Assembly (NCBI RefSeq): GCF_014489635.1
Contig: NZ_CP060828.1
Location: forward strand, 7,568,001-7,632,000
Length of the DNA: 64,000 nucleotides
Direction: 5' to 3'
Source of the DNA: Streptomyces roseirectus
GTDB taxonomy: Bacteria > Actinomycetota > Actinomycetes > Streptomycetales > Streptomycetaceae
Numbering within the stretch: the first letter of the stretch is position 1; every line of letters begins with the position of its first letter. The notes under the pieces were generated by a model that ran no database searches, was not told where the DNA came from, and saw only the letters and a list, made by a program, of their open reading frames with translations. Position numbers and translations under genes: made by a program. Positions 8,459 through 20,740 of the stretch are shown here, piece by piece.

Positions 8459-8896
8459 ATGAACGAAGCTTTTCCCCTCGCGGAGGGGTATGAGATCTCG
8501 CACGATGGCCGGCGGATCGACGTGGAGCGGGTGCACGGGTGGTTGTCGAGGGATGCGTACTGGGCGTTGGGGAGGGAGCGGGAGAAGCAGGAGAGGGCGA
8601 TGGAGGGGTCGGTCAACTTCGGGGTGTATCGGGGGAGTTCGGGGGAGCAGGTGGCGTATGCGAGGGTGGTGAGTGATCGGGCGACTTTTGCCTGGCTGTG
8701 TGATGTGTACGTTGATCCGGAGGTGCGGGGGCTGGGGATCGGGACCGCCCTCGTCGCCGGAGTACGCGACCACTTCGCGGAGTTGGGGATCCGGAGGATG
8801 CTGCTCGCCACGCATGACGCGCACGGAGTGTACGAGCGGATCGGGTTCACGCCGCTGGAGAAGCCGGATCAGTGGATGGCGTTGTATTTCGGGTGA
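8459..8896 (+). CDS. GNAT family N-acetyltransferase
   Basis: A 145-residue cytoplasmic acetyl-CoA-dependent acetyltransferase. The core motif A reads CDVYVDPEVRGLGIGTALVA, containing the R/Q-x-x-G-x-G/A-type acetyl-CoA pyrophosphate loop. It is followed by LLATHDAHGVYERIGF, the usual C-terminal tyrosine/glycine element. The acceptor substrate is unknown. The ATG at 8459 directly follows C-rich sequence without a Shine-Dalgarno match. The end of the gene overlaps the convergent DUF6314 gene by 28 bp. Confidence 0.85.
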   Translation: MNEAFPLAEGYEISHDGRRIDVERVHGWLSRDAYWALGREREKQERAMEGSVNFGVYRGSSGEQVAYARVVSDRATFAWLCDVYVDPEVRGLGIGTALVAGVRDHFAELGIRRMLLATHDAHGVYERIGFTPLEKPDQWMALYFG

Positions 8897-9360
8897 GTTG
8901 AGGGCCGGCGGGTGTAAGTGGTCGTGAGGAGAAGGTCCTTGGAGGGACCGCGCACCCGCCAGACCGTCCGCCAGCGGGAGGGCGAGAGGACGCTGAACTC
9001 CCCCCGGTAGAGATCGGCGACGCAGGGGTGCTCGGCGATGTGGTGCCCGGTGGAGAGGTCGAGCCCGTGGAAGGGCCGCCCGTCGGAGAACCGGACGTCG
9101 GCGGCGGAGGGCGTGGGTCCGGGCAGAAACCGCAGAGTCCGCGAGGCGGGCCGCGCCACCCCTTGCCAACGAAACGTCCCGCCCTCAAGATGCAGCAACC
9201 CACCCTCCTCCAGCGGCCCATCCCCTTCCAGCGGCCGGAACTCGGTCGTCCCGTTGAACTCGCCCGCATCCCCGCCCGCCAGATCCCGCACCCCCCGCTC
9301 GACCTCCCACTCCCCGGCGAGATACCCCAGCACGTCCGCGACCGGCCAGAACTCGCTCAT
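8869..9360 (-). CDS. DUF6314 family protein
   Basis: 163 residues starting MSEFWPVADVLGYLAGEWEV, with internal GTFRWQGVARPASRTLRFLP and a C-terminal WRTVWRVRGPSKDLLLTTTY. The pattern (W at the start, LAG.W.V.R, and a final TVWRVRGP.K...T.Y) fits the lipocalin-like DUF6314 family of actinomycetes, function unknown. The start ATG has GAGAGGG at good spacing. It overlaps the GNAT gene tail-to-tail and is divergent from the arabinofuranosidase. Confidence 0.72.
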   Translation of the reverse strand: MSEFWPVADVLGYLAGEWEVERGVRDLAGGDAGEFNGTTEFRPLEGDGPLEEGGLLHLEGGTFRWQGVARPASRTLRFLPGPTPSAADVRFSDGRPFHGLDLSTGHHIAEHPCVADLYRGEFSVLSPSRWRTVWRVRGPSKDLLLTTTYTRRPSTHPKYNAIH

Positions 9361-9489
9361 GGGCCCTCTCTTTCGACACTTTCGGTACTGCGGGACTCAT
9401 TGACGCCTCACGCCCCCCTCCCTATCTTGCCGTTCGAAGTGCTGACCAACGTCCGATATCACGAACAGATACAGAGCCGCGGAGCACAC

Positions 9490-11967
9490 ATGTCACGCAC
9501 CCGCTGGAGACTAGGTCTCGGCGCCACCGCCCTCCTCCTGGCCACGGCCGGCCTGCCCGTCACCGCGCAGGCGGCCGACACGACCGACTACGCCGTCACC
9601 GTCGACCCCGCCGGAAAGGGCGCGAGGATCGACGACACGATGTACGGCGTCTTCTTCGAGGACATCAACAGGGCGGCGGACGGCGGCCTGTACGCCGAAC
9701 TCGTCCAGAACCGCTCCTTCGAGTACTCGACCGTCGACAACCGCGCGTACACCCCGCTGACGGCGTGGACGGTCACGGGCTCCGCGAACGTCGTGAACGA
9801 CGCGGGCCGTTTGAATGAAAGGAACCGCAACTACCTGGCCCTGGACGCCGGTTCGGCGGTCACGAACTCCGGCTACAACACGGGCGTCCATGCCGACCAG
9901 GGCAAGAAGTACGACTTCTCGGTGTGGGCCCGCGCCGAGAAGGGCACCGAGCTGACGGTCACCCTGCACGACGCGGACGGCACACTCGCCCCCGCCCGCA
10001 GGATCACCGTGCGCGAGAACGGCTGGGCCCAGTACCGGACGACGTTCACGGCGACCCGCACGAGCAGCGTCGCCCGCCTGACCGTCGCGTCGTCGAAGGC
10101 CGCCGCCCTCGACATGGTCTCGCTGTTCCCGAGGGACACCTACAAGGGCCAACCGAACGGCCTGCGCAAGGACTTGGCCGAGAAGGTCGCCGCGCTGAAG
10201 CCGGGCTTCGTCCGCTTCCCCGGCGGCTGCCTGGTCAACACCGGTTCCATGGAGGACTACAGCGAGGCGTCGAACTGGCAGCGCGCCCGCTCGTACCAGT
10301 GGAAGGACACGATCGGCCCGGTCGAGCAGCGGGCGGTGAACTCCAACGTCTGGGGCTACCACCAGAGTTACGGCCTGGGCTACTACGAGTACTTCCGTTT
10401 CGCCGAGGACATCGGCGCGATGCCGCTGCCCGTCGTCCCGGCCCTCGTCACCGGCTGCGGCCAGAACAAGGCCGTCGACGACCCGGCACTCCTGAAGCGC
10501 CACATCCAGGACGCCCTGGACCTGATCGAGTTCGCCAACGGCCCGGCCACCTCCACGTGGGGCAAGGTCAGGGCGAAGATGGGTCACCCGAAGCCGTTCC
10601 ACCTCACGCACATCGAGGTCGGCAACGAGGAGAACCTGCCCGTCGAGTTCTTCGACCGCTTCAAGCAGTTCCGCGCGGCGATCGAGGAGAAGTACCCGAA
10701 CATCACGGTCGTCTCCAACTCCGGCCCGGACGACTCCGGTTCGACCTTCGACACGGCCTGGCAGCTCAACCGGGACGCCAAGGTCGGCATGGTCGACGAG
10801 CATTACTACAACAGCCCTCAGTGGTTCCTCCAGAACAACGACCGCTACGACACCTACGACCGCACCGGCCCGAAGGTCTTCCTCGGCGAATACGCCTCCC
10901 AGGGCAACGCGTTCAAGAACGGCCTGGCCGAGGCCGCGTTCATGACCGGCCTGGAGCGCAACGCGGACGTCGTCAAACTCGCCTCGTACGCACCGCTGTT
11001 CGCCAACGAGGACTACGTCCAGTGGCGCCCCGACCTGATCTGGTTCAACAACCACGCCTCCTGGAACTCCGCCAACTACGAGGTCCAGAAGCTGTTCATG
11101 ACCAACGTCGGCGACCGCGTCGTCCCCTCGACGGCCACCGGCACCCCGTCCCTCCAGGGCCCGATCACCGGCGCCGTCGGCCTGTCGACGTGGGCGACGA
11201 GCGCCGCGTACGACGACGTCCGGGTGACCGGCGCCGACGGCACCCCGCTGCTGAGCGACGACTTCTCCGGTGACGCGTCGAAGTGGACCCACACGGGCGC
11301 CGGGAGCTGGAGCGTCCAGGACGGCCAGTACGTCCAGAGCGACACGGCCGCCGAGAACACCATGGCCAGCGCCGGCGACCCGAGTTGGCACGACTACGAC
11401 CTCCATGTGAAGGCCACCAAGAAGGCGGGCAAGGAGGGCTTCCTCGTCGCGTTCGGCGTCAAGGACACCGGCAACTTCTACTGGTTCAACGTCGGCGGCT
11501 GGAACAACACCCAGACCGCCGTCGAACAGGCCGTGGACGGCGGCAAGTCGACGCTGATCTCCAAGGCGGGCAGCGTCGAGACGGGCCGCGCCTACGACAT
11601 CGACGTCAAGGTCCGCGGCCGTCAGGTCACCCTCTTCCTCGACGGCGAGGAGTGGGGCAGCTTCACCGACGACAAGCCCGCCGAGCCGTTCCGCCAGGTC
11701 GTCACCCGTGACGCGAAGACCGGCGAGCTGATCGTGAAGGTCGTCAACGCGCAGGCGGCGGACGCCCGGACGGCGATCGACCTCGGCACGTCCCGCGTCG
11801 CGAAGACGGCCCGCGTCACCACCCTCAGCGCCGCCGCCGACGCCGTGAACACGGAGACGGCCACCCCGGTCGCCCCCGTGACGTCCACGTTCGACGGAGT
11901 CGCCAGGAAGTTCACCTACACCTTCCCGGCGAACTCGGTGACCTTCCTGCGGATCAGGCAGAGGTAG
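9490..11967 (+). CDS. secreted GH51 alpha-L-arabinofuranosidase with accessory modules
   Basis: An 825-residue extracellular enzyme that removes L-arabinofuranosyl residues from plant polysaccharides. Residues 1-30 are a signal peptide (ending VTAQAA). The mature protein opens with the GH51 VFFEDINRAADGGLYAEL strand. A jelly-roll carbohydrate-binding domain (about 70-190) is inserted before the catalytic barrel. The acid/base glutamate is in HIEVGNEEN (about E380) and the nucleophile in VFLGEYAS (about E467). A LamG/3-keto-disaccharide-hydrolase-like module (about 575-740) interrupts the C-terminal beta-domain. The ATG at 9490 follows GGAG. No transporter or sugar regulator is adjacent, so it is an isolated secreted hydrolase gene. 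Confidence 0.9.
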   Translation: MSRTRWRLGLGATALLLATAGLPVTAQAADTTDYAVTVDPAGKGARIDDTMYGVFFEDINRAADGGLYAELVQNRSFEYSTVDNRAYTPLTAWTVTGSANVVNDAGRLNERNRNYLALDAGSAVTNSGYNTGVHADQGKKYDFSVWARAEKGTELTVTLHDADGTLAPARRITVRENGWAQYRTTFTATRTSSVARLTVASSKAAALDMVSLFPRDTYKGQPNGLRKDLAEKVAALKPGFVRFPGGCLVNTGSMEDYSEASNWQRARSYQWKDTIGPVEQRAVNSNVWGYHQSYGLGYYEYFRFAEDIGAMPLPVVPALVTGCGQNKAVDDPALLKRHIQDALDLIEFANGPATSTWGKVRAKMGHPKPFHLTHIEVGNEENLPVEFFDRFKQFRAAIEEKYPNITVVSNSGPDDSGSTFDTAWQLNRDAKVGMVDEHYYNSPQWFLQNNDRYDTYDRTGPKVFLGEYASQGNAFKNGLAEAAFMTGLERNADVVKLASYAPLFANEDYVQWRPDLIWFNNHASWNSANYEVQKLFMTNVGDRVVPSTATGTPSLQGPITGAVGLSTWATSAAYDDVRVTGADGTPLLSDDFSGDASKWTHTGAGSWSVQDGQYVQSDTAAENTMASAGDPSWHDYDLHVKATKKAGKEGFLVAFGVKDTGNFYWFNVGGWNNTQTAVEQAVDGGKSTLISKAGSVETGRAYDIDVKVRGRQVTLFLDGEEWGSFTDDKPAEPFRQVVTRDAKTGELIVKVVNAQAADARTAIDLGTSRVAKTARVTTLSAAADAVNTETATPVAPVTSTFDGVARKFTYTFPANSVTFLRIRQR

Positions 11968-12391
11968 CCGGAAGCAGCCCCCGCTCACCGAAGACCTTCT
12001 TCGCGACGAACGTCGCGTTGAGGGCCTTCGGGAAGCCGCAGTACCCGGCGGAGTGCAGCAGCGCCTCGGTGATCTGGGTCGGCGTGAGGCCGACGTTCAG
12101 CGCGGCGTTGATGTGCACCTCCAGCTGGGGCTCGCAGCCCCCGAGCGCGGTGAGCATCCCGAGCGTCACCAACTGGCGGTCACGGGGCGCCAGTTCGGGA
12201 CGGTCGTAGATCTCGCCGAAGCCCCAGGCCACGATCTGGTGGCCCAGTTCGGGGTTGATGTCGGCCAGCGAGTCGATGACCCGCTGGCCGGCCTCCCCGT
12301 CGACCTTGCGCAGCACTTCAAGGCCGTGGGCGAAACGTTCGTCGCGGGTGGTGCTCTCGTTCGTGCCGCTGTTCGTGCTGTCGTTCGTCAT
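11954..12391 (-). CDS. carboxymuconolactone decarboxylase family protein
   Basis: 145 residues with the CMD core: PELAPRDRQLVTLGMLTALG, then LEVHINAALNVGLTPTQITE, and finally HSAGYCGFPKALNA. The HxAGYxGxPxA pattern is that of PcaC-like gamma-carboxymuconolactone decarboxylases, and the CxxC pair of AhpD-type peroxidases is absent. A real role in the beta-ketoadipate pathway is not supported by neighbours. The ATG at 12391 (MTNDSTNSG) is chosen; the frame upstream begins only with TTG. It is 52 bp behind the VOC gene on the same strand, probably cotranscribed, and overlaps the GH51 gene tail-to-tail. Confidence 0.82.
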   Translation of the reverse strand: MTNDSTNSGTNESTTRDERFAHGLEVLRKVDGEAGQRVIDSLADINPELGHQIVAWGFGEIYDRPELAPRDRQLVTLGMLTALGGCEPQLEVHINAALNVGLTPTQITEALLHSAGYCGFPKALNATFVAKKVFGERGLLPATSA

Positions 12392-12443
12392 GAGAGAGAC
12401 CGTAGGAGTAGGAGCGCGCTCCAACGCAACCCGCGCCGCCCGT

Positions 12444-12818
12444 CTACAGGTAAGGCTTGGTGATCAGCTCGATCGCGTGGCCCGACGGGTCCTTGAAGTA
12501 GACGCCCCGGCCGCCGTGCCCGGTGTTCGTCTCGCCGGGGCGCCGCATCTGGGGGTCGGCCCAGTGCGTGATGCCGTCGGCGCACAGCCGCTGGTAGGCG
12601 CGGTCGAACAGGGCGTCGTCGACGAGGAACGCGTAGTGCTGCATCTGGATCTCGACCGGCGGCTCCGCGAACTGGAGCAGGGTGCCGTCGGAGAGCTGGA
12701 TGTTGGTGAACGGGCCCCAGGACGGGGCCGCGTCGACTTCGAGGAGCGCGCGGTAGAAGCGGGCGGACTCCTCGCGGTCCTTCGACGCGATGATGGTGTG
12801 GTTGAAGGAGACGGGCAT
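12444..12818 (-). CDS. VOC (glyoxalase/dioxygenase) superfamily protein
   Basis: 124 residues with paired beta-alpha-beta-beta-beta modules. The first is FNHTIIASKDREESARFYRA and the second ends GVYFKDPSGHAIELITKPY. The metal-ligand positions of the superfamily are present as H (NHT), H (MQHYAFLVDD) and E (AIELIT). The reaction is unknown (isomerase, dioxygenase or resistance protein). It precedes the CMD gene in the same orientation. A small hairpin (GGCGGGG / CCCCGCC, 12891-12909) lies in its upstream region. Confidence 0.85.
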   Translation of the reverse strand: MPVSFNHTIIASKDREESARFYRALLEVDAAPSWGPFTNIQLSDGTLLQFAEPPVEIQMQHYAFLVDDALFDRAYQRLCADGITHWADPQMRRPGETNTGHGGRGVYFKDPSGHAIELITKPYL

Positions 12819-13080
12819 ACGGTGGGTGACCTCTTCGCTCGGAACTTCGGGACGGAGACTGCGGAACGCGTCGTCGAAATCCGAGCGGACGGCGGGGCTC
12901 GACCCCGCCCGAAGGTCAGTCGGCCACCGGGTAGCCGATCCGTGAATGGCGCGTGCGCGCCGGTCCGGTGTTCACGGGGGTGACCTTAGCCAGGGGAACG
13001 CCGGGCGACAACCCGGTTAACCTTTCCGCGAGTTCACGCCGCCGGACAACCGATCCGCGCGCCCGTCTGTCTGAGCGGAC

Positions 13081-15663
13081 GTGGAAACGACCACCCGCCC
13101 GCGACGCGCCGCCTCCGGCCTCGCCGCGCTCGTCACGCTCGCCGTGTTCTGCGCCGCCGACGCCGTCGCCCGCAGCTACCCCTTCGGGCCGCGCACCCGC
13201 AGCGTCAACGACCTCGGCAACCAGTACCTGCCGTACCACGCGCACCTCTGGGACCTCCTGCACGGCCGTGCCGACGGCGGGCTCCTCATGAACTGGCAGT
13301 CCGGGTTCGGCGCGAGCTTCCTGCCCGACTTCGCGACGTACCTCAGCAGCCCGTTCGCCCTGCTCGTCGGGGTGTTCCCGCGCGACGAGATCGACCTCGC
13401 GGTGTACGTCATCACGGCGCTGAAGACGGCGAGCGCGGCGGCGGCGATGAGCTGGCTGCTCCTCACCCTGCGCCCCGGGCCGCGCTGGGCCGCCGTCCTC
13501 CTCGGCGTCTCCTACGCCCTGTGCGGCTGGAGCCTCGCCGACGCGTCCTACAACCTCATGTGGCTCGACGGTCTCATCGCGCTGCCGGTGCTGTGCCTGG
13601 TGGGGGAGTGGCTGCTCGCGGGGCGCCGCCGTGTGGTGGGCGTGCTGGTCGTCGCGCTCGCCTGGACGGCGAACTTCTACACCGGGTACATGGCGACCCT
13701 CGGCGCCGCCCTGGTCCTCGCTGTCCGCCTGATCCTCATCGCCCCGCCGCGCCGCGAGACCCTTGCCGCGCTCGGCCGCGCCGCCCTCACCACCGCCCTC
13801 GGCATCGGCCTCGCCGCCCCGCTCGTCACCGTCGTCTACTTCGGCAGCGAGCACTCCTCCCCGACCCACTTCAGCGGCTTCGTCCCCTCCGACGCCGAGG
13901 ACGTCCTCGCCCGCCTGATGCCGACGACGTACGGCTTCGGCTCGCCCAGCCTGTACGTCGGGACGACGGCCCTGCTGCTCGCGCTCGCCCTGCCGCTGCA
14001 CCGGGCGGTCCCGGCGCGGGTGCGGTGGGCCTGGTCGGGGCTGATCGTCGTCATGTTCGCGTCGATGCAGTGGGAGCCGACGCAGCTCGCGTGGCACGGC
14101 TTCACGACACCGCAGGGGTCCGGGTACCGGGAGGCGTTCGTGCTGTGCGCGTTCCTGGTGCTGGCGGCCTGGTACGGGCTGTCGTACGGGGTGCCGGACG
14201 GGCGGGCGCTGGGGGTCGCGGCGGGGGCGCTGGCGCTGATGGGGGCGGGGGCGAGCGGGAGTCATCTGGTGCGGCCGTTCGTGCTGCCGATCATGGCGGT
14301 GGTGGGGGTGGGCGCGGTCGTGGGGCTTCGGGCGCTGTACCGGGCGGGTGGCCGGGGTACCGAGGACGCTTCGGCGGCCGGTGAGCCGGCGGACCCTGCC
14401 GATCACCCCAGGCCCTCGGTCCTCCGCACGAGACTCCGCCTCACCCGCCCCCTCCCCGCCGGCTTCGCCGTCGCGCTCCTCCTCGCGCTCCAGCTCGGCG
14501 AAGTCACCGGCACCTCCGCCGTCACCAGCCGCCTGCGCCTCGCCCACTTCGACAACTACGCGCCCTGGGGCGCACGTCAGGAGGCCCAGGCGGAGGCGGT
14601 GGAGTCGGCGGACGGCTGGCCCGCCTACCGCACCGACCCCGGCCGCGAGCAGACCGTCGGGAACGACCCGATGATGGTCGGCGGACAGGGCGCCCAGTAC
14701 TACAGCAGCCACACCTCAGACGTCCTGTACCGCACACTCACGGCTCTGGGGGACGGCTGGACGTCCGGCGGACGGAGTCTCCAGAGCCTCGACAACGCCG
14801 TCACGGACACGGTGTTCTCGGTCGGCGCGCGTGTGCACTTCCCGCCGGATCCCCACCAGGACTGGTTCCCGCAGGACGGCACGGGCGAGACGGTGACCCG
14901 GCAGGTGGTGCCGCCGCTGGTGACGGTACGGCCGGCGGGACCGCAGCCGGGGTTCGGGACGTCGCCGTTCCGCAACCAGGAGCTGCTGCTGGGGACGAGG
15001 GTCTACACGGTCCCCCACGTCACCGTCCGGAACCGGACCCTCACGGCCCAGTGCCCGGCGGACAGCGAGGCGTACCTCTACGCCCCGCGCTTCGCCGGCA
15101 CCGCGAGCCTGACGGGCAGCGCGCTCACGGGCCGCTTCCGGGCCGACGCGCGCAAGAAGATCGCGGCGATGGCGAGGCTGGGCCAGGTCCCCCCGACGGG
15201 CCGGGTCCACATCACCCTGACCCCCAACAAACCCGGCCGCCTCCCCACCCAAGGCTCCCTGGGCTGCCTGGACACGAAGAAACTCCGAACAGCGACCGAC
15301 CACCTCCGCACGACCGGCGCGACAAAGGTCACCGTCTCGGACACCACGATCCGCGCCACCCTCCCTCCCGCCAGCCGAGGCATCGCCGTCATCGCCACCC
15401 CCCGCATCGCCGGCTGGCGCTGCGCCGTGGGCGACGCCCCCGCCGTCCCCGCCACCCAGTTCCACGGCCTGCTGGCCACCCCGTTGAACCCCACCTCCAC
15501 CACCGTCACCTGCACCTTCCACCCCCCGGGCCTCCGCCTCGGCCTGACTCTCGGTGCCGCCGCCCTGACCGGCACCCTGGCCCTCACGATCTGGACGGCG
15601 ACCCGAGGCAGAACCCGCCCCCGGACGACACCGAGGAAACAACCCACACCGACGACGCCCTGA
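13081..15663 (+). CDS. YfhO-family integral membrane protein
   Basis: 860 residues with about a dozen transmembrane helices and large periplasmic parts. The first loop carries the family signature: a NDLGNQYLPYHAHLWDLLHG stretch, then GFGASFLPDFATYLSSPF, followed by LCGWSLADASYNLMWLDGLI. YfhO-type GT-C-like proteins act on cell-surface glycans or teichoic acid in Firmicutes; the substrate here is unknown. The final part has one more hydrophobic segment and a short TRGRTRPRT-type basic tail. The start is a GTG without a strong ribosome-binding site. A hairpin follows before argC. Confidence 0.82.
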   Translation: METTTRPRRAASGLAALVTLAVFCAADAVARSYPFGPRTRSVNDLGNQYLPYHAHLWDLLHGRADGGLLMNWQSGFGASFLPDFATYLSSPFALLVGVFPRDEIDLAVYVITALKTASAAAAMSWLLLTLRPGPRWAAVLLGVSYALCGWSLADASYNLMWLDGLIALPVLCLVGEWLLAGRRRVVGVLVVALAWTANFYTGYMATLGAALVLAVRLILIAPPRRETLAALGRAALTTALGIGLAAPLVTVVYFGSEHSSPTHFSGFVPSDAEDVLARLMPTTYGFGSPSLYVGTTALLLALALPLHRAVPARVRWAWSGLIVVMFASMQWEPTQLAWHGFTTPQGSGYREAFVLCAFLVLAAWYGLSYGVPDGRALGVAAGALALMGAGASGSHLVRPFVLPIMAVVGVGAVVGLRALYRAGGRGTEDASAAGEPADPADHPRPSVLRTRLRLTRPLPAGFAVALLLALQLGEVTGTSAVTSRLRLAHFDNYAPWGARQEAQAEAVESADGWPAYRTDPGREQTVGNDPMMVGGQGAQYYSSHTSDVLYRTLTALGDGWTSGGRSLQSLDNAVTDTVFSVGARVHFPPDPHQDWFPQDGTGETVTRQVVPPLVTVRPAGPQPGFGTSPFRNQELLLGTRVYTVPHVTVRNRTLTAQCPADSEAYLYAPRFAGTASLTGSALTGRFRADARKKIAAMARLGQVPPTGRVHITLTPNKPGRLPTQGSLGCLDTKKLRTATDHLRTTGATKVTVSDTTIRATLPPASRGIAVIATPRIAGWRCAVGDAPAVPATQFHGLLATPLNPTSTTVTCTFHPPGLRLGLTLGAAALTGTLALTIWTATRGRTRPRTTPRKQPTPTTP

Positions 15664-15686
15664 CACCCCCCACAACACGCCCCCAA

Positions 15687-15709
15687 GCCCCCCGGCCCCA
15701 CCGGGGGGC
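15687..15709 (+). terminator. hairpin after the YfhO gene
   Basis: GCCCCCCGG-CCCCA-CCGGGGGGC, a 9-bp perfect stem with a 5-nt loop 24 bp after the stop codon. It separates this gene from the arginine operon. Confidence 0.6.
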
Positions 15710-15808
15710 GTCTCCCCGACGCGCCACGCCGCCGACCACCCCCCACGAGAGCCACGACACGGTTTTCGTGGTCCTGACGAAGGGAAGCTCTCTCCCCGGT
15801 CGGCGGTC

Positions 15809-18049
<2,241 letters not shown>

Positions 18050-18053
<4 letters not shown>

Positions 18054-18994
18054 GCGAAACCCGCAAGCACAAGGCGCTGCCCAAGGCGCAGATCCTCATC
18101 GAGGCGCTGCCCTGGCTGACCCGGCACAACGGCAAGACCGTCGTCGTCAAGTTCGGCGGGAACGCCATGGTCGACGAGGAGTTGAAGGCCGCGTTCGCCC
18201 AGGACGTCGTCTTCCTCCACCGCGCCGGACTCAAGCCGGTCGTCGTGCACGGCGGCGGCCCGCAGATCAACGCCGCGTTCGAGAAGCACGGCATCGTCAG
18301 CGAGTTCAAGGCCGGCCTGCGCGTCACCACCGAGGACGCCATGGACGTCGTCCGGATGGTCCTCGCCGGGCAGGTCCAGCGCGAGCTGGTCGGGCTCCTC
18401 AACCAACACGGGCCGCTCGCCGTCGGGTTGACCGGCGAGGACGCCCACACCATCACCGCGACCAAGCACCGGCCCGAGATCGACGGCGAGTTGGTCGACA
18501 TCGGCCGGGTCGGTGAGATCACCGCGATCGACACCGGCGCCATCGAGGCGCTGCTCGCCGACGGCCGTATCCCGGTCGTCTCGTCGATCGCCCGCAGCCA
18601 GGACGACGGACATGTCTACAACGTCAATGCTGATACGGCGGCTGCGGCACTCGCTGCGGCACTGGGGGCCGAAACCCTCATGGTCCTCACCGACGTCGAA
18701 GGACTCTACGAGGACTGGCCGAACTCCGACGAGGTGATCAGCCGCCTCACCGCTTCCCAACTGGAGAAGCTGCTGCCGGAGTTGAGCTCCGGCATGGTCC
18801 CCAAGATGGAGGGCTGCCTGCACGCGGTGCGCGGCGGCGTGCGGACCGCGCGCGTCATCGACGGCCGCGTCCCGCACTCCATCCTGCTGGAGATCTTCAC
18901 GGATGACGGGGTCGGCACGATGGTCGTACCCGACGAGACCGACGAACACGACGAGACCGACGAGCACGACGAGCAAGAGGGGGAAGCGAAGTGA
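18050..18994 (+). CDS. argB: acetylglutamate kinase
   Basis: 314 residues. It phosphorylates N-acetylglutamate, usually the arginine-feedback-inhibited step. Kinase-fold motifs are [34 protein letters not shown] and [14 protein letters not shown]. The N-terminal extension (about residues 1-25) is the helix that allows ring-like hexamers in arginine-sensitive forms, so feedback inhibition is likely. The odd feature is an acidic tail with the repeat [17 protein letters not shown], encoded by an 18-bp tandem duplication (18932-18967) just before the argD ribosome-binding site. Starts and stops overlap both neighbours. Confidence 0.95.
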
Positions 18995-20187
18995 CGGCCA
19001 ATCAGGAACTGACCGCTCGCTGGCAGGGCGCGCTCATGAACAACTACGGCACCCCGCGCCTCCCCCTCGTGCGCGGCGCGGGCGCCAAGGTCTGGGACGC
19101 CGACGGCACGGAATACCTCGACTACGTCGGCGGCATCGCCGTCAACGCGCTCGGCCACGCCCACCCCGCGATCGTCGAGGCCGTCTCCACCCAGATCGCG
19201 TCCCTCGGCCACGTCTCCAACCTCTTCGTCGCCGAACCCCCCGTCGCCCTCGCCGAACGGCTCCTCGCCCGCTTCGGCCGCGACGGCAAGGTGTTCTTCT
19301 GCAACTCCGGCGCCGAGGCCAACGAAGGCGCGTTCAAGATCGGACGGCTCACCGGCCGCACCCACATGGTCGCCACCACCGGCGGCTTCCACGGCCGCAC
19401 CATGGGCGCCCTCGCCCTCACCGGCCAGCCCGGCAAGCAGGACGGCTTCCACCCGCTGCCCGGCGACGTCACCCACGTCCCCTACGGCGACGCGCAGGCC
19501 CTCGCCGCCGCCGTCACCGAGGACACCGCGCTCGTCATCATCGAACCGGTCCAGGGCGAGAACGGCGTCGTCGTCCCGCCCGCCGGCTACCTCAAGGCCG
19601 CGCGCGCCATCACCGCCGCGACCGGCGCGCTCCTCGTTCTCGACGAGGTCCAGACCGGCGTCGGCCGCACCGGGCACTGGTTCGAGTACCAGGCCCACGA
19701 AGGCGTCCTGCCCGACGTCGTCACCCTCGCCAAGGGCCTCGGCGGCGGGCTCCCGCTCGGCGCGACCGTCGCCTTCGGCCGCGCCGCCGACCTCCTCCAG
19801 CCCGGCCACCACGGCACCACCTTCGGCGGCAACCCCGTCGCCTGCGCCGCCGGCATCGCCGTCCTCGACACCATCGAGAACGAAGGGCTGCTGGAGAATG
19901 TCAAGGCGCAGAGCGAGAAGTTGCGGGACGGTGTCGAAGGTCTCGGACATCCGTTGATCGATTATGTCCGGGGCGCGGGCCTCCTCCTGGGTATCGTGCT
20001 CACCGAGCCCCTTGCCGCGAAGGTGCAGCAGGCGGCTCAGGAGGCCGGTCTCCTGGTGAACGCGCCCGCCGCCGACGTCGTACGGCTCATGCCGCCGCTG
20101 AATCTGCGCGACGACGAGGTGACGGCGTTCCTCCAGGCGCTGCCCGGCATCCTCGACACAGTGCACGGGGACGGAACCGGAGAATGA
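18991..20187 (+). CDS. argD: acetylornithine aminotransferase
   Basis: 398 residues. A PLP-dependent class III transaminase converting N-acetylglutamate semialdehyde to N-acetylornithine with glutamate as donor. Visible motifs are the cofactor-phosphate loop [13 protein letters not shown], the PLP-ring aspartate in [15 protein letters not shown] and the Schiff-base lysine in TLAKGLGGG (about Lys248). The length is normal. The GTG start overlaps the argB stop. It may also serve succinyl-diaminopimelate transamination, as in other bacteria, but that is inference. Confidence 0.95.
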   Translation: MTANQELTARWQGALMNNYGTPRLPLVRGAGAKVWDADGTEYLDYVGGIAVNALGHAHPAIVEAVSTQIASLGHVSNLFVAEPPVALAERLLARFGRDGKVFFCNSGAEANEGAFKIGRLTGRTHMVATTGGFHGRTMGALALTGQPGKQDGFHPLPGDVTHVPYGDAQALAAAVTEDTALVIIEPVQGENGVVVPPAGYLKAARAITAATGALLVLDEVQTGVGRTGHWFEYQAHEGVLPDVVTLAKGLGGGLPLGATVAFGRAADLLQPGHHGTTFGGNPVACAAGIAVLDTIENEGLLENVKAQSEKLRDGVEGLGHPLIDYVRGAGLLLGIVLTEPLAAKVQQAAQEAGLLVNAPAADVVRLMPPLNLRDDEVTAFLQALPGILDTVHGDGTGE

Positions 20188-20194
20188 GACGACG

Positions 20195-20719
20195 ATGAGT
20201 GACGCTGCCGCTGGGCCGGCCGTACCCCAGACGCGGACCGCGCGTCATCGGCGGATCGTGGACATCCTCAACCGGGAACCGGTGCGGTCGCAGAGCCAGT
20301 TGGCGAAGCTGCTGTCCGACGACGGGTTGAGCGTCACGCAGGCGACGCTGTCGCGGGACCTCGACGAGCTGAACGCGGTGAAGATCCGCAACACCGACGG
20401 CGACCTCATCTACGCGGTGCCCAGCGAGGGGGGGTTCCGCACGCCGCGCGCCCCGCTGGGGGAGTCCGCGAAGGAGGAGCGGATGCGGCGGCTCTCCCAG
20501 GAGCTGCTGATCTCCGCGGAGGCGTCCGCGAACCTCGTCGTCCTCCGGACGCCGCCCGGGGCCGCCCAGTTCCTCGCCTCCGCCATCGACCAGGCCGAGC
20601 TGCACGACATCCTGGGGACCATCGCCGGGGACGACACGCTGCTGTTGATCAGCCGCGAGCCGAGCGGGGGGCAGGCGCTCGCGGATCACTTGCTGCGGTT
20701 GGCTCAGAACGGGGGATGA
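20195..20719 (+). CDS. argR: arginine repressor
   Basis: 174 residues. The N-terminal winged-helix reads [20 protein letters not shown] and then [18 protein letters not shown], the SR(D)L recognition helix of ArgR. The C-terminal domain contains [20 protein letters not shown] and [17 protein letters not shown], the hexamerisation and arginine-binding region (GTxAGDDT). It represses the arginine genes by binding ARG boxes such as those at 15811 and 32983. Its position as last gene of the operon it controls gives autoregulation. It lies 7 bp after argD. Confidence 0.95.
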   Translation: MSDAAAGPAVPQTRTARHRRIVDILNREPVRSQSQLAKLLSDDGLSVTQATLSRDLDELNAVKIRNTDGDLIYAVPSEGGFRTPRAPLGESAKEERMRRLSQELLISAEASANLVVLRTPPGAAQFLASAIDQAELHDILGTIAGDDTLLLISREPSGGQALADHLLRLAQNGG

Positions 20720-20740
20720 GGTGGGGGGAACTGTCGGCGG

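Noticed and set aside
9432..9466. GTTCG ... CGAAC inverted repeat as an operator of the GH51 gene
   Set aside because: Arms of only 5 bp with a 25-bp spacer are expected by chance in this composition.
9511..11988. An 825-residue minus-strand open frame
   Set aside because: Antisense of the GH51 gene, caused by high GC; no recognisable protein features.
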